A stretch of 49,942 nucleotides of DNA from Leekyejoonella antrihumi (GTDB lineage Bacteria > Actinomycetota > Actinomycetes > Actinomycetales > Dermatophilaceae), in NCBI RefSeq assembly GCF_007845645.1, contig NZ_VCQV01000038.1, positions 1-49,942 on the forward strand, written 5' to 3'. Positions 32,245 to 42,081 of this stretch are shown one piece after another. The notes under the pieces were generated by a model that worked only from the letters and a program-made list of their open reading frames with translations, was not told where the DNA came from and did no database searches. Position 1 is the stretch's first letter. Every line of letters begins with the position of its first letter. The position numbers were made by a program, and so were the translations under genes.

Positions 32245-33603
32245 CTAGATGAGGGCCGCAGGGTCGGCGGCGCGCAGGGAGGCGTCCAGCACGGTGACGG
32301 TGTGCGCGGTCGGGAGGTGGCCGCCCTGGCGTGTCACGGCGCTGGAGATCTGCATCAGACAGCCGGGATTCGCGGTCACCAGCAGTTCGGCGCCGGTGGA
32401 CAGGACATTGCGCGCCTTGGTGTCGCCGAGCTCTCGTGCCGGTTCGGGGTTGAGCAGGTTGTAGACACCGGCCGATCCACAGCAGATCGCGCCATCGGGG
32501 ATCTCCTTGATCGTGAGCCCCGGTATGCCGCCCAGCAGTTCTCGGGGCTGGCTTCGGATACCTTGCGCGTGGGCCAGGTGACACGCGTCGTGGTAAGCGA
32601 TCGTGATGGGCAGCGGGTGACGTTCGGCGACCGGGCCGAGCTCGACCAGCAACTCACTGATGTCGCGCACCTTGGCGCGGAACGCCTCGGCCCGCGACCT
32701 ACCCGTGTCGCCGACCTCCGCCGCGAACGCGGGATCGTCGGCGAGCAGGAACTCGTACTCCTTCATGGCACTTCCGCAGCCGGCCGAGTTGATCGCGATG
32801 TAGTCGACTCCGGCCTGTTCGAATGTCTCGATGGTGCTGCGGGCAAAGGCCTGCGCCTCCTCCTCGCGGCCCGAGTGACTGCTGAGGGCGCCGCAGCAGC
32901 CCTGCTCGGCCGGCACGATCACCTCGCAGCCCTCAGCGGCCAGCACCCGTGCGGTTGCGGCATTCACGTCACCGAAGAACTCACGTTGCACGCAGCCGGT
33001 GAGCAGGCCGACGGTCGCGCGCTTCGTGCCCTCGGCCGGTATGACGCTCGGAAGGTCGACGTGCGGACCGAGCGGTGGCGCGATCTCCTGCATCATCGCC
33101 AGGTTGGGCGATAGCCGACGCAGCACACCGCTACGGCGCAGCCCGGCGTCGAGGCCGGTGCGCTGTGCGAAACGCAGCGGCCCACGGATCGCACGAAGTC
33201 TCTTGGGGTAGGGAAACAGTGCGAAGATCGCTGCGCGCAAGGCCTTTTCGCCGCGCGTTCGCGTGTAGTTGCGCTCGACCTGGGCCCGTGTCTGCTCCAG
33301 GAGCCGGTCATACTGCACACCGCTCGGGCAGGAACTGACACAGGCCATGCAGCCGAGGCAGGCGTCGATGTGCTCGGCGATCGGCTCGATCGGTGCACCG
33401 TCCAGACCCGCCTGCATGAGCTGAATACGGCCGCGGGGGGAGTCCATCTCCTCGCCCCACAGTGAGTAGGTCGGGCAGGTCGTCAGGCAGAAGCCGCAGT
33501 GCACGCAGTCCGAGATCAGTTCGCGTGACGGCGGGTTGTGGTCATCGAACGCGCCGGATGAGTGCGCTGGTGCGGTCGGCCGGTCGCGCTGGATGTCGGT
33601 CAT
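32245..33603 (-). CDS. glcF: Glycolate oxidase iron-sulfur subunit
   Basis: A 452-residue subunit with two [4Fe-4S] motifs, C33-C36-C39-C43 (CVHCGFCLTTCP) and C82-C85-C88-C92 (CLGCMACVSSCP), and two C-terminal cysteine-rich CCG domains (QGCCGALSSHSG and AICCGSAGVYNL). It carries electrons from the FAD subunits GlcD/GlcE to the quinone pool. Its ATG overlaps the glcE stop by one codon (ATGA). It is last in aceB-glcD-glcE-glcF. Confidence 0.94.
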   Translation of the reverse strand: MTDIQRDRPTAPAHSSGAFDDHNPPSRELISDCVHCGFCLTTCPTYSLWGEEMDSPRGRIQLMQAGLDGAPIEPIAEHIDACLGCMACVSSCPSGVQYDRLLEQTRAQVERNYTRTRGEKALRAAIFALFPYPKRLRAIRGPLRFAQRTGLDAGLRRSGVLRRLSPNLAMMQEIAPPLGPHVDLPSVIPAEGTKRATVGLLTGCVQREFFGDVNAATARVLAAEGCEVIVPAEQGCCGALSSHSGREEEAQAFARSTIETFEQAGVDYIAINSAGCGSAMKEYEFLLADDPAFAAEVGDTGRSRAEAFRAKVRDISELLVELGPVAERHPLPITIAYHDACHLAHAQGIRSQPRELLGGIPGLTIKEIPDGAICCGSAGVYNLLNPEPARELGDTKARNVLSTGAELLVTANPGCLMQISSAVTRQGGHLPTAHTVTVLDASLRAADPAALI

Positions 33604-34820
33604 CAGATGCCTCCCACGAAGCGCCCGGGCTGGAGACGGTGGTCCGGGTCGAACTCGTCCTTGATGCGATGCATGATCCGCAGGCCGCTGACCGGGCCCC
33701 ACACGTCGAGCGCGGCACGGACCGCACGCGGTCCATCGACGATCGTGACGCTGCCGCCGGCGCGTGCTGCTTCGGCGCGAAGTGTCTGCAGGTGAGCACT
33801 AGTCAGGTCCGCCTCGTCCGCCACCGCTGCATACAGGACGCCCGTGCCGGCCGAACCGCGCACGTGCAGACCGAGGTCGCGTGCCCGTCTGGCAACGCCC
33901 GTGACAGCGCCGATCGCGCAGGTGATCTTGAGCCCGATCTGAGTGCCGCCGAGCCGGAACGGGTAGTGCGTGGTCCAGCCGGCGTCGCCTTGGTCCGCGC
34001 CATGCGCGAGCAGCCGAGTCATCTCCCGGGCTCGGGCGTCCACGCCGCCGGGCGTGCCCTCCAGGAGCACTGCCACCTGGGTGTGACCGTCTGACGAGTC
34101 GTTCGTGTCGACCTCTACGGCGCTCGGGGTCAGCTGGGAGTGCATCACGGACTTCAGGAGGTCGGGGAGGTCGTGATCGGGCACGTGCGCGGTCAGCCAG
34201 CGGGTGGCCGCAGGGACGGGGTGCAGGCGGAAGGTGGCCTCCGTGATGACACCGAGCGTCCCCCAGGACCCGGTCAGGAGCTTGCACAGGTCATACCCCG
34301 CAACGTTTTTCACGACCTTGCCGCCCGCTCGGGCGATCGTGCCGTCCGGTCGCACCAGGGTGAGGCCGATCAGCAGGTCGCGCACCGTACCCGCGTGCAG
34401 GCGTCGTGGACCGCTGGGATTGGTGGCGATGAGACCGCCGACCGTCGTGCCCGGCACCATTTCGTCGAGTGCGAGCCGCTGGGTTGATGCGCCGAGCGAC
34501 GCCTGCAGGGCGGCGAGCGGCACCCCCGCCTGGGCTGTGACGATCAGGTCCCCGGGCTGGTGCTCGACAATCTGGTCGATCCGGCTCAGGTTGACGACCA
34601 CGTCGACCGCGCCGGTCGGCGTGCCCCAGGTCTGCTTGGTGCCGTGGCCCGCGACGGCAACGGTTGCGCCGTCGGCCGCGGCGGTGCGCAGGATCGTGCT
34701 GACCTGCTGGGTGTCTGCCGGGAGAGTGATCAGCCGTGGTAGCGAGCCGTCGATCTCGTCGCCCGGCACGGCAGCGCGCGCATCGATGTCGTGCTCGCGC
34801 AGGGCGTCGAACAGTGCCAT
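33603..34820 (-). CDS. glcE: Glycolate oxidase FAD-binding subunit
   Basis: A 405-residue FAD-binding PCMH protein. TVAVAGHGTKQTWG (FAD pyrophosphate loop) and GTTVGGLIATNPSGPRRLHAG plus GGKVVKNVAGYDLCKLLTGSWGTLGVI are typical of GlcE. ATG 34820 overlaps the glcD stop by one base; an upstream frame to 34892 lies inside glcD and is unlikely. With GlcD and GlcF it oxidises glycolate to glyoxylate. Confidence 0.93.
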   Translation of the reverse strand: MALFDALREHDIDARAAVPGDEIDGSLPRLITLPADTQQVSTILRTAAADGATVAVAGHGTKQTWGTPTGAVDVVVNLSRIDQIVEHQPGDLIVTAQAGVPLAALQASLGASTQRLALDEMVPGTTVGGLIATNPSGPRRLHAGTVRDLLIGLTLVRPDGTIARAGGKVVKNVAGYDLCKLLTGSWGTLGVITEATFRLHPVPAATRWLTAHVPDHDLPDLLKSVMHSQLTPSAVEVDTNDSSDGHTQVAVLLEGTPGGVDARAREMTRLLAHGADQGDAGWTTHYPFRLGGTQIGLKITCAIGAVTGVARRARDLGLHVRGSAGTGVLYAAVADEADLTSAHLQTLRAEAARAGGSVTIVDGPRAVRAALDVWGPVSGLRIMHRIKDEFDPDHRLQPGRFVGGI

Positions 34821-36292
34821 TAGAAGATGTCCGCCTGTCCGGTCTGCTGTAGGGGGTGCGCGGCCTTCCGTTTGCCCGGGACCTCGCCGCACAGGCGTGG
34901 AGTCGGGTAGATCTTGCCCGGGTTCGAGATGCCACCGGGGTCGAACGCACAGCGCACCAGCTGCATCGTGTCCAGGTCGTCCGCGCTGAACATCTTCGGC
35001 ATGTGCGGGGCCTTGTCGAAGCCGACGCCGTGCTCACCGGTGATCGATCCACCGTGACTCAGACACAGATCGAGGATCGCGCCGGACAGCTCCTCGGCCA
35101 GCTCGCCCTGACCCGGGATGGTCTCGTCGAAGAGCACGAGCGGGTGCAGGTTGCCATCGCCGGCGTGGAATACGTTCGCCACCCGGATCCCGCGTTCGTC
35201 GGCCAGCTGCTTCATCTCGTGAAGCACTTCGGACAGTGCGGTCCGGGGGATCACCCCGTCCTGCACGATGTAGTCGGGACTGATGCGACCGACCGCGGCG
35301 AACGCCGACTTGCGACCGCGCCAGATTGCCTGTCGTTCCGCGTCATCGGCCGCGACCCTGATCTCAAAGGCGCCGTTGTCTCGGCACAGGCGTTCGACCT
35401 GGGACGCCTCGTGCTCGACCTCGGCATCCGGCCCGTCCAGCTCGACGACGAGGACTGCCCCGGCGCCAGCCGGGTAGTTGCACGCGACCGCGGCCTCCGC
35501 GGCCTCGATCGCCAGCGCATCCATCATCTCGATGGCCGCCGGCAGGATGCCGGCACCGATGACCGCGGAGACCGCGGCGCCGGCCTCGTCGGTCGATCTG
35601 AAACCGGCCAGGAGAGTGTGCACGGAGGCCGGCCGGCGCAGCAGCCGGACGGTCACGGAGGTGGCGATGCCGAGGGTGCCTTCGGACCCGACGAACGCGC
35701 CCATCACGTCATACCCAGGGGCGTCCGGGGCGCGCTGGCCCAGTGTCACGGCCTCGCCGTCCGGGGTGATCACGTCGATGGACAGGACATGGTTGGCGGT
35801 GAAGCCGTACTTCAGGCAGTGCGCGCCGCCCGAGTTCTCGGCGACGTTGCCGCCGATGGTGCAGATCTGCTGACTGGAGGGGTCCGGCGCGTAGTAGTAG
35901 CCCACGGGTGCGGCCGCCTGGGACACCTGCAGGTTGATGACGCCCGGGTCGACGACCGCCCGCTGATCGTCGGCGCTGACCTCGTGGATCGTGCGGAAGC
36001 CGCTCATGACGATGAGCACACCATCGGCATGGGGCAGTGCTCCACCAGACAGCCCGGTGCCGGATCCGCGCGCCACAAAAGGGACTCCGGCGTCGGAGCA
36101 GCACCGCACCGCCAGCTGCACCTGCTCAGCATCTGTCGCGAGCACGACCACCGCCGGGGTGACGCGGTAGTGCAGCAGGCCGTCGCAGTCGTAGGTCGCA
36201 AGGCGGGTCGGGTCGGTGATGACGGCGGCATGCGGCAGGGCCGACTGCAGCCGTGAGATCACGGCTGCAGTCGGCCCTGGAGTGTGCGGCAT
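34820..36292 (-). CDS. glcD: Glycolate oxidase catalytic flavoprotein subunit
   Basis: A 490-residue D-2-hydroxyacid dehydrogenase. The FAD domain contains FVARGSGTGLSGGALP, TIGGNVAENSGGAHCLKYG and GSEGTLGIAT. The C-terminal substrate domain contains VFHAGDGNLHPLVLFD (zinc/substrate-binding His) and GSITGEHGVGFDK. All family landmarks are intact. The ATG is three bases after the malate synthase stop. The last 25 residues are a basic tail (CGEVPGKRKAAHP) not needed for the fold. Confidence 0.95.
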   Translation of the reverse strand: MPHTPGPTAAVISRLQSALPHAAVITDPTRLATYDCDGLLHYRVTPAVVVLATDAEQVQLAVRCCSDAGVPFVARGSGTGLSGGALPHADGVLIVMSGFRTIHEVSADDQRAVVDPGVINLQVSQAAAPVGYYYAPDPSSQQICTIGGNVAENSGGAHCLKYGFTANHVLSIDVITPDGEAVTLGQRAPDAPGYDVMGAFVGSEGTLGIATSVTVRLLRRPASVHTLLAGFRSTDEAGAAVSAVIGAGILPAAIEMMDALAIEAAEAAVACNYPAGAGAVLVVELDGPDAEVEHEASQVERLCRDNGAFEIRVAADDAERQAIWRGRKSAFAAVGRISPDYIVQDGVIPRTALSEVLHEMKQLADERGIRVANVFHAGDGNLHPLVLFDETIPGQGELAEELSGAILDLCLSHGGSITGEHGVGFDKAPHMPKMFSADDLDTMQLVRCAFDPGGISNPGKIYPTPRLCGEVPGKRKAAHPLQQTGQADIF

Positions 36293-36295
36293 TGA

Positions 36296-37900
36296 TCAGG
36301 GCATCCGCTCGTAGGCCGGGAGGGTGAGGAAGTTGGCGTAGTCGTCCGCCACGGCGACCTCGAGGAAGGTGGCCTTCGCGTCGTCGTAGTCGGATGACTC
36401 ACCCGGCAGACCGGCAATGACCTTGTCGACGAGCCCGAGCACGAGCTCCTTGGTGACCTTCTCACCGGTGTCGGCCAGCGTGACGTCGTTCTTCAGCTGC
36501 TGCCAGATCTGGGAACGCGAGATCTCCGCCGTAGCGGCGTCTTCCATGAGGTTGTGGATGCCCACGGCGCCGCGGCCCTGCAGCCAGGAACGCAGGTACT
36601 GCATGGCCACATCGATGTTGTTGCGCAGCCCCTCCTCGGTCACCTGACCGGGAGTGGACTTCACGTCGAGCAGCTGCGCGGCCGTGACCTTGACGCCCTC
36701 GCGCTTTTTGTCGATCTGGTTCGGCTGCTCGCCGAGGGTCTTGGTGAAGGTCTCCCGGCAGGCCTCGACCATGCCGGGGTGGGCGACCCAGGAGCCGTCG
36801 AATCCGTCGCCCGCCTCGCGGGACTTGTCGTCCCGGACCTTCTGGAAGGCGGCCTCGTTGACGGCCTCGTCCTTGCTCGGGATGAACGCGGCCATGCCGC
36901 CGATCGCGGACGCGCCGCGCTTGTGGCAGGTGCGCACCAGCAGCTCGGTGTAGGCCCGCATGAACGGCACGGTCATGTTGACCGAGTTGCGGTCGGGGAC
37001 GATGAAGTCCGCGCCACGGGTGCGATAGGTCTTGATGACCGAGAAGAGGTAGTCCCAGCGGCCGGCGTTCAGACCCGAGGAGTGGTCGCGCAGCTCGTAG
37101 AGGATCTCCTCCATCTCGAAGGCGGCCGGCAGGGTCTCGATCAGGCAGGTCGCGCGGATCGTGCCCTGGGGGATACCGAGGAAGTCCTGCGCGATCGTGA
37201 AGGCGTCGTTCCAGAGCCGGGCCTCCAGGTGGGACTCCATCTTGGCCAGGTAGAAGTAGGGGCCCTTGCCCTTGTCGATCTGCTTCTGGCCGTTGGCCGT
37301 GATGTAGAGAGCGAAGTCGACCAGTGAGCCGGAGGTGCGCTCGCCGTCCACGGTGATGTGCTTCTCGGGCAGGTGCCAGCCGCGCGGCCGGACGATGACC
37401 GTCGGCAGCTCATTATCGGGCCGCAGCGTGTAGGCCTTGCCCTCGGCGCTGGTGAAGTCGATGGTGCGGTCGAGTGCGTCGCCGAGGTTGAGCGGGCCCT
37501 CGATGACGTTCTCCCACAGCGGCGTGTTGGCGTCCTCCTGGTCCGCGAGCCAGGCCTTCGCGCCGGAGTTGAGAGCGTTGATCGTCATCTTGCGGTCGGT
37601 CGGACCGGTCATCTCGACGCGGCGGTCCTCCAGACCCGGCGCCAGCGGCGCGACCTGCCAGGAGTCGTCCTCGCGGATGCTTCTGGTCTCCTCGAGGAAG
37701 TCGAGGTCGTGGCCGTCGGCAACCTGCTGAACACGCTTCTCTCGTGCCTCGAGTGCCTCGAGTCGACGAGCGTTCAGCGTGCGGTGCAAGGTGGCGATGA
37801 GCTCGAGCGCCTGGGGCGACAGAATCTCGTCATACCGTTCCTTGACAGGTCCGGTGACGGCTAGACCGTCGGGGAGCGTCAGGGATGGTGCGTCGGTCAT
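36296..37900 (-). CDS. aceB: Malate synthase A
   Basis: A 534-residue enzyme condensing glyoxylate with acetyl-CoA to malate. Family landmarks: MTGPTDRKMTINALNSGAK, FLADQEDA-like LADQEDANTPLWEN (catalytic loop), LNAGRWDYLFSVIKTYR, and FIPSKDEAVNEAAFQKVRDDK. Length matches isoform A. GGAGG lies five bases before ATG 37900. It heads an operon with glcDEF, so glyoxylate made from glycolate goes straight to malate. No isocitrate lyase is in this window. A candidate IclR-type operator lies just upstream. Confidence 0.95.
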   Translation of the reverse strand: MTDAPSLTLPDGLAVTGPVKERYDEILSPQALELIATLHRTLNARRLEALEAREKRVQQVADGHDLDFLEETRSIREDDSWQVAPLAPGLEDRRVEMTGPTDRKMTINALNSGAKAWLADQEDANTPLWENVIEGPLNLGDALDRTIDFTSAEGKAYTLRPDNELPTVIVRPRGWHLPEKHITVDGERTSGSLVDFALYITANGQKQIDKGKGPYFYLAKMESHLEARLWNDAFTIAQDFLGIPQGTIRATCLIETLPAAFEMEEILYELRDHSSGLNAGRWDYLFSVIKTYRTRGADFIVPDRNSVNMTVPFMRAYTELLVRTCHKRGASAIGGMAAFIPSKDEAVNEAAFQKVRDDKSREAGDGFDGSWVAHPGMVEACRETFTKTLGEQPNQIDKKREGVKVTAAQLLDVKSTPGQVTEEGLRNNIDVAMQYLRSWLQGRGAVGIHNLMEDAATAEISRSQIWQQLKNDVTLADTGEKVTKELVLGLVDKVIAGLPGESSDYDDAKATFLEVAVADDYANFLTLPAYERMP

Positions 37901-37921
37901 CGGGGCCTCCAAGTAACGAGT

Positions 37922-37937
37922 TTTCATTATGCGGAAA
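37922..37937. promoter_or_regulatory. Candidate IclR-family operator before aceB
   Basis: TTTC-ATTATGCG-GAAA is an imperfect palindrome (TTTCATTATGCGGAAA) 21 bases upstream of aceB. Similar TTTCC.../...GGAAA sites control glyoxylate and allantoin genes through IclR-type regulators in other Actinobacteria. No IclR gene is present in the window, so the binding protein is a guess. Confidence 0.35.
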
Positions 37938-38046
37938 GTTTGACTCACTCCGTGGAAAACACTAGCACTACCGACGGGTTTGCCGCGCGTCGTGTGACCA
38001 GTATCGCGCCCGGACGGATTGCGTGGGTGGCATTGGGGTCCGGACA

Positions 38047-39309
38047 ATGGTGACGGTGACCGAATCCGCCGCTCTGCACGACATCTGTGACGACCGCGCG
38101 CTCGACGCGCGGCCGGCCCGCAGGTTGCGGCGTCCGTCTCATCTGCACCTGGCGCTGATCGCGCTCGCACTCGGCGGGTTTGCCATCGGCACGACGGAGT
38201 TCGTCACCATGGGTCTGTTGCCGCAGATCGCGCAGGGCGTGGGCATCTCGATCCCCACCGCGGGCCACGTCGTGTCCGCCTACGCACTTGGGGTGGTCGT
38301 GGGTGCGCCGACGATTGCGACCCTTGCGGCGAAGGTGCCTCGCAAGAAGCTGCTGCTGTGGCTGATGGTGGCCTTTGCGCTGGGCAACATCGGATCGGCC
38401 CTCTCACCGTCCTACCCGGTGCTGCTGGTCGCGCGCTTCATCTCCGGAGTGCCGCACGGCGCCTATTTCGGGATCGGCTCACTCGTGGCGGCATCGATGG
38501 TCGACAAATCGCGCAGGACGTGGGCCGTCTCGATCATGCTGGCCGGGCTGACCGTCGCGAACATCATCGGCGTCCCGGTGGCGACGCTCATCGGGCAGCG
38601 CGCCGGCTGGGAGTGGGCGTATGCGGTGGTCGGCGTCGTCGCGCTCGTCACCGTCGTGGCCGTCCTCGCGTGGGTGCCCACGCAGTCGGGTGACCTATAC
38701 GCGTCGGCGCGCAACGAGCTGCGCAGTCTTCGCCGGCTGCAGGTCTGGCTGGCCCTTGGCATCGGCACCGTCGGGTTCGGTGGCATGTTTGCGACCTTCT
38801 CCTACATCGCGCCGACGATGACCCACCTGGCCGGCTTCTCGGACGCCGTGATCCCGCTGGTCCTCATGGTCTATGGCATCGGGATGACGCTCGGCACGCT
38901 CACGTCGGGTCGTCTCGTGGCCTACGGCATGATGCGCGGCATCACCGGTGCGCTGCTGGCGATCGCGGTGGTGCTTGCCCTCTTCGGATTTGCAGCGCAC
39001 TCGCCCTGGACGGCGATCCCGGCGGTGCTGGCCCTGGGGTTCGTGCCTTCGCTGCTCGTGCCGATGTTGCAGACCCGGCTGATGGATGTCGCGCACGAGG
39101 GGCAGTCCCTTGCCGCCGCGTTGAACCACGCGACCCTCAACATCGCCAACGCCTTCGGGGCCTGGCTCGGGGGAGCGGTCCTGGCCTCGGGGCTGGGGTA
39201 TGAGTGGCCGAGTCGGGTCGGCGCCGTGCTCGCGCTGCTCGGGTTGGCGATCGCGGGGGTCTCCGCCTGGGTTGGGCGGCGCGCTCCGATGACGCCGACG
39301 GCGGCGTAG
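38047..39309 (+). CDS. MFS transporter, DHA1 (drug or sugar efflux) type
   Basis: A 420-residue permease with about 12 hydrophobic segments. GGFAIGTTEFVTMGLLPQIA in helix 1 and VPRKKLLLWLM in the loop 2-3 are typical of the Cmx/SotB/YdhP-type exporters. The N-terminal 35 residues are hydrophilic and arginine-rich. ATG 38047 has only a weak ribosome site. It is divergent from aceB, sharing about 146 bases of upstream DNA. Substrate: unknown; arabinose or chloramphenicol-like efflux is known in the family. Confidence 0.85.
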   Translation: MVTVTESAALHDICDDRALDARPARRLRRPSHLHLALIALALGGFAIGTTEFVTMGLLPQIAQGVGISIPTAGHVVSAYALGVVVGAPTIATLAAKVPRKKLLLWLMVAFALGNIGSALSPSYPVLLVARFISGVPHGAYFGIGSLVAASMVDKSRRTWAVSIMLAGLTVANIIGVPVATLIGQRAGWEWAYAVVGVVALVTVVAVLAWVPTQSGDLYASARNELRSLRRLQVWLALGIGTVGFGGMFATFSYIAPTMTHLAGFSDAVIPLVLMVYGIGMTLGTLTSGRLVAYGMMRGITGALLAIAVVLALFGFAAHSPWTAIPAVLALGFVPSLLVPMLQTRLMDVAHEGQSLAAALNHATLNIANAFGAWLGGAVLASGLGYEWPSRVGAVLALLGLAIAGVSAWVGRRAPMTPTAA

Positions 39310-39380
39310 GGCGGCGCGTTGACCCGCCCGGTTCGCCGGCGTCGGTCACCCGGCATACCGGCGTAGGGGTCCCTGGCCCG

Positions 39381-39386
39381 TAGAAT
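39381..39386 (+). promoter_or_regulatory. -10 element of the lepA promoter
   Basis: TAGAAT lies 35 bases before the TTG start of lepA, in the gap after the MFS transporter gene. No clear -35 is visible. The usual start would be near 39393, giving a leader of about 29 bases that includes the GAGG ribosome site. Confidence 0.4.
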
Positions 39387-39421
39387 CAGTGCGACCCCGC
39401 CCCCAGACTTGAGGTATTCCG

Positions 39422-41272
39422 TTGTCACCGAAGTCCCGCACGGCGCTACCGCCTGCCGCGACGCCGCCGGACCTGATCCGCAACTTCTGCATCATCGCGC
39501 ACATCGACCACGGCAAGTCGACCCTCGCGGACCGGATGCTGCAGATCACCGGGGTGGTCGACGAGCGCGCAATGCGCGCGCAGTACCTCGACCGCATGGA
39601 CATCGAGCGCGAGCGCGGCATCACGATCAAGTCGCAGGCCGTCCGCATGCCCTGGGACTTCGACGGGCAGACCCACTGCCTCAACATGATCGATACCCCT
39701 GGGCACGTGGACTTCACCTACGAGGTGTCGCGATCGCTTGCTGCTTGCGAGGGCGCCGTCCTGCTGGTGGATGCCGCGCAGGGCATCGAGGCCCAGACTC
39801 TCGCCAACCTCTATCTGGCGATGGAGAACGACCTCACCATCATCCCGGTGCTCAACAAGATCGATCTGCCGGCCGCGCAGCCGGAGAAGTATGCGGAGGA
39901 GCTGGCCGGCCTGATCGGCTGCGAGCCGGCCGACTGCCTCCAGGTGTCCGGGAAGACCGGCGCCGGCGTGGAAGAGCTGCTCGACCAGATCGTGCAACAG
40001 CTCCCCGGCCCGGTCGGTGATCCGGATGCTGCCCCACGCGCCATGATCTTCGACTCGGTCTACGACACCTACCGCGGTGTAGTCACCTATGTGCGGGTGA
40101 TCGACGGGTCGCTCAAACCGCGCGAGAAGATCGTGATGATGTCGACGAAGGCCACCCACGAGCTGCTCGAGATCGGTGTCAGCGACCCGGAGCCCCGCCC
40201 GAGCAAGGGGCTGGGGGTCGGCGAGGTCGGCTACCTCATCACCGGCGTGAAGGACGTGCGGCAGTCTCGCGTCGGCGACACGGTCACCAATGCCGGCAAG
40301 CCTGCGACGGACGCACTGGGCGGCTATCGGGACCCGAAGCCGATGGTCTTCTCCGGGCTCTACCCGATCGACGGATCCGATTACCCGCTGCTGCGCGATG
40401 CCCTCGACAAGCTCAAGCTGAATGACGCGGCCCTAGTCTACGAGCCGGAGACGTCAGTCGCGCTCGGCTTCGGCTTCCGGGTCGGCTTCCTCGGGATGCT
40501 GCACCTGGAGATCGTCCGTGAGCGACTCGAGCGCGAGTTCGACCTCGGCCTGATCTCGACGCTTCCCAGCGTGGTCTACGAGGTGACCCTCGATGACGGA
40601 ACGACCGTCACCGTGACCAACCCCAGCGAGTTCCCGGAGGGGAAGGTCTCGCAGATCAGCGAACCCATCGTGCGGGCGACGGTGCTCGCGCCGAGCGAGT
40701 TCATCGGCGCGATCATGGAGCTGTGCCAGTCGAGGCGCGGCTCACTGCGTGGGATGGACTACCTGTCGCAGGAGCGCGTCGAGATGCGCTACACCCTGCC
40801 GTTGGCCGAGATCGTCTTCGACTTCTTCGACGCGCTGAAGTCGAAGACTCGCGGGTACGCCTCGTTCGACTACGAGCCGGACGGAGAGCAGACCGCGGAC
40901 CTGGTCAAGGTCGACGTGCTCCTGCAAGGGGACCGGGTCGACGCGTTCAGCAACATCGTGCACCGCGACAAGGCCTACGCCTACGGCGTGTCCATGGCGA
41001 GCAAGCTCAAGGAACTCATCCCCAGGCAGCAGTTCGAGGTGCCGATCCAGGCCGCGATCGGTGCACGGGTCATCGCCCGAGAAACCATCCGTGCCATCCG
41101 CAAGGACGTCCTTGCCAAGTGCTATGGCGGTGACATCAGCCGCAAGCGCAAGCTGCTCGAGAAACAGAAAGAGGGCAAGAAGCGGATGAAGATGGTCGGC
41201 TCCGTCGAGGTGCCTCAGGAGGCGTTCATCGCCGCGCTGTCTCAGGACGACCCCAAGAACGCCAAGAAGTAG
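39422..41272 (+). CDS. lepA: Elongation factor 4 (LepA), back-translocating GTPase
   Basis: A 616-residue ribosome-binding GTPase. GTPase motifs: G1 AHIDHGKST (26-34), G3 DTPGHVDF, G4 NKIDLP. The C-terminal LepA-specific domain ([23 protein letters not shown]) is complete. The start codon is TTG at 39422, supported by GAGG seven bases upstream and by the family N-terminus [17 protein letters not shown]. It overlaps trmB by one base. Housekeeping gene of translation quality control. Confidence 0.97.
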   Translation: MSPKSRTALPPAATPPDLIRNFCIIAHIDHGKSTLADRMLQITGVVDERAMRAQYLDRMDIERERGITIKSQAVRMPWDFDGQTHCLNMIDTPGHVDFTYEVSRSLAACEGAVLLVDAAQGIEAQTLANLYLAMENDLTIIPVLNKIDLPAAQPEKYAEELAGLIGCEPADCLQVSGKTGAGVEELLDQIVQQLPGPVGDPDAAPRAMIFDSVYDTYRGVVTYVRVIDGSLKPREKIVMMSTKATHELLEIGVSDPEPRPSKGLGVGEVGYLITGVKDVRQSRVGDTVTNAGKPATDALGGYRDPKPMVFSGLYPIDGSDYPLLRDALDKLKLNDAALVYEPETSVALGFGFRVGFLGMLHLEIVRERLEREFDLGLISTLPSVVYEVTLDDGTTVTVTNPSEFPEGKVSQISEPIVRATVLAPSEFIGAIMELCQSRRGSLRGMDYLSQERVEMRYTLPLAEIVFDFFDALKSKTRGYASFDYEPDGEQTADLVKVDVLLQGDRVDAFSNIVHRDKAYAYGVSMASKLKELIPRQQFEVPIQAAIGARVIARETIRAIRKDVLAKCYGGDISRKRKLLEKQKEGKKRMKMVGSVEVPQEAFIAALSQDDPKNAKK

Positions 41273-42072
41273 TGACCGCAGAACACGCCCAGCGCGAGGT
41301 CGACTCGCGCCCCGTCGCACGAACCCGCTCCTTCACCCGCCGTGGGGGCCGGATGCCGGAGCGGCACGTGCGCGCGCTGGCGGAGCACGGTCCGCGCTAT
41401 CTGCTGGACGTCCCCATGGAGGGGGCCGGCACGATGGTCGACCCCGGATACCGCCTCGACCCGGTCGTGGCCTTCGGGCGGAACGCGCCGCTGGTCGTCG
41501 AAATCGGCTCGGGTGGCGGCGACTGCGTCGTGCACGCCGCGCAGGAGCATCCCGACTGGGACTTCCTGGCGATCGAGGTCTGGGGGCCCGGCGTCGCCCA
41601 CACCATCGCCAAGGCAGGACCGCTGGGCCTGAGCAATATTCGCCTCATCCAGGCCGACGCGGCGCAGGCGCTGGACTTCATCCTGCCCCCCGCTTCAGCG
41701 CACGAGGTGTGGACGTTCTTCCCGGACCCCTGGCCGAAGCTGAAGCACCACAAGCGCCGCCTGGTCCAACCGGCCTTCGCCGCCACGGTCGCCCGGCTGC
41801 TCGAGGCAGGTGGCGCGTGGCGGATCGCCACCGACTGGGCCGACTACGCGTGGCACATTCGCACCATCGTCGAGCAGGCGCCGGGATTCACCAATCCGTA
41901 TGCCGGGCGGGCGGCCCACCCGGGCGACGCGGCGCACGACCCGGAAGGCAGGCGTGGCGGGTTCGCACCGCGCTTCGACGGGCGGGTGCCCACGCGGTTC
42001 GAGCGCAAGGGCGAGCGCAACGGCCGACCGGTGTGGGACGTCCTCGTCACCCGTAATTCTACTGATGGGTAA
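41272..42072 (+). CDS. trmB: tRNA (guanine-N7)-methyltransferase
   Basis: A 266-residue SAM-dependent enzyme that methylates G46 of tRNA. The SAM motif VVEIGSGGGD and the TrmB signature FFPDPWPKLKHHKRRL are present. GTG 41272 shares its G with the lepA stop. The N-terminal RTRSFTRRGGRMPERHVRAL matches the family, supporting the GTG start over ATG 41353. Cytoplasmic; co-transcribed with lepA. Confidence 0.95.
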   Translation: MTAEHAQREVDSRPVARTRSFTRRGGRMPERHVRALAEHGPRYLLDVPMEGAGTMVDPGYRLDPVVAFGRNAPLVVEIGSGGGDCVVHAAQEHPDWDFLAIEVWGPGVAHTIAKAGPLGLSNIRLIQADAAQALDFILPPASAHEVWTFFPDPWPKLKHHKRRLVQPAFAATVARLLEAGGAWRIATDWADYAWHIRTIVEQAPGFTNPYAGRAAHPGDAAHDPEGRRGGFAPRFDGRVPTRFERKGERNGRPVWDVLVTRNSTDG

Positions 42073-42081
42073 CCTCGGGGG

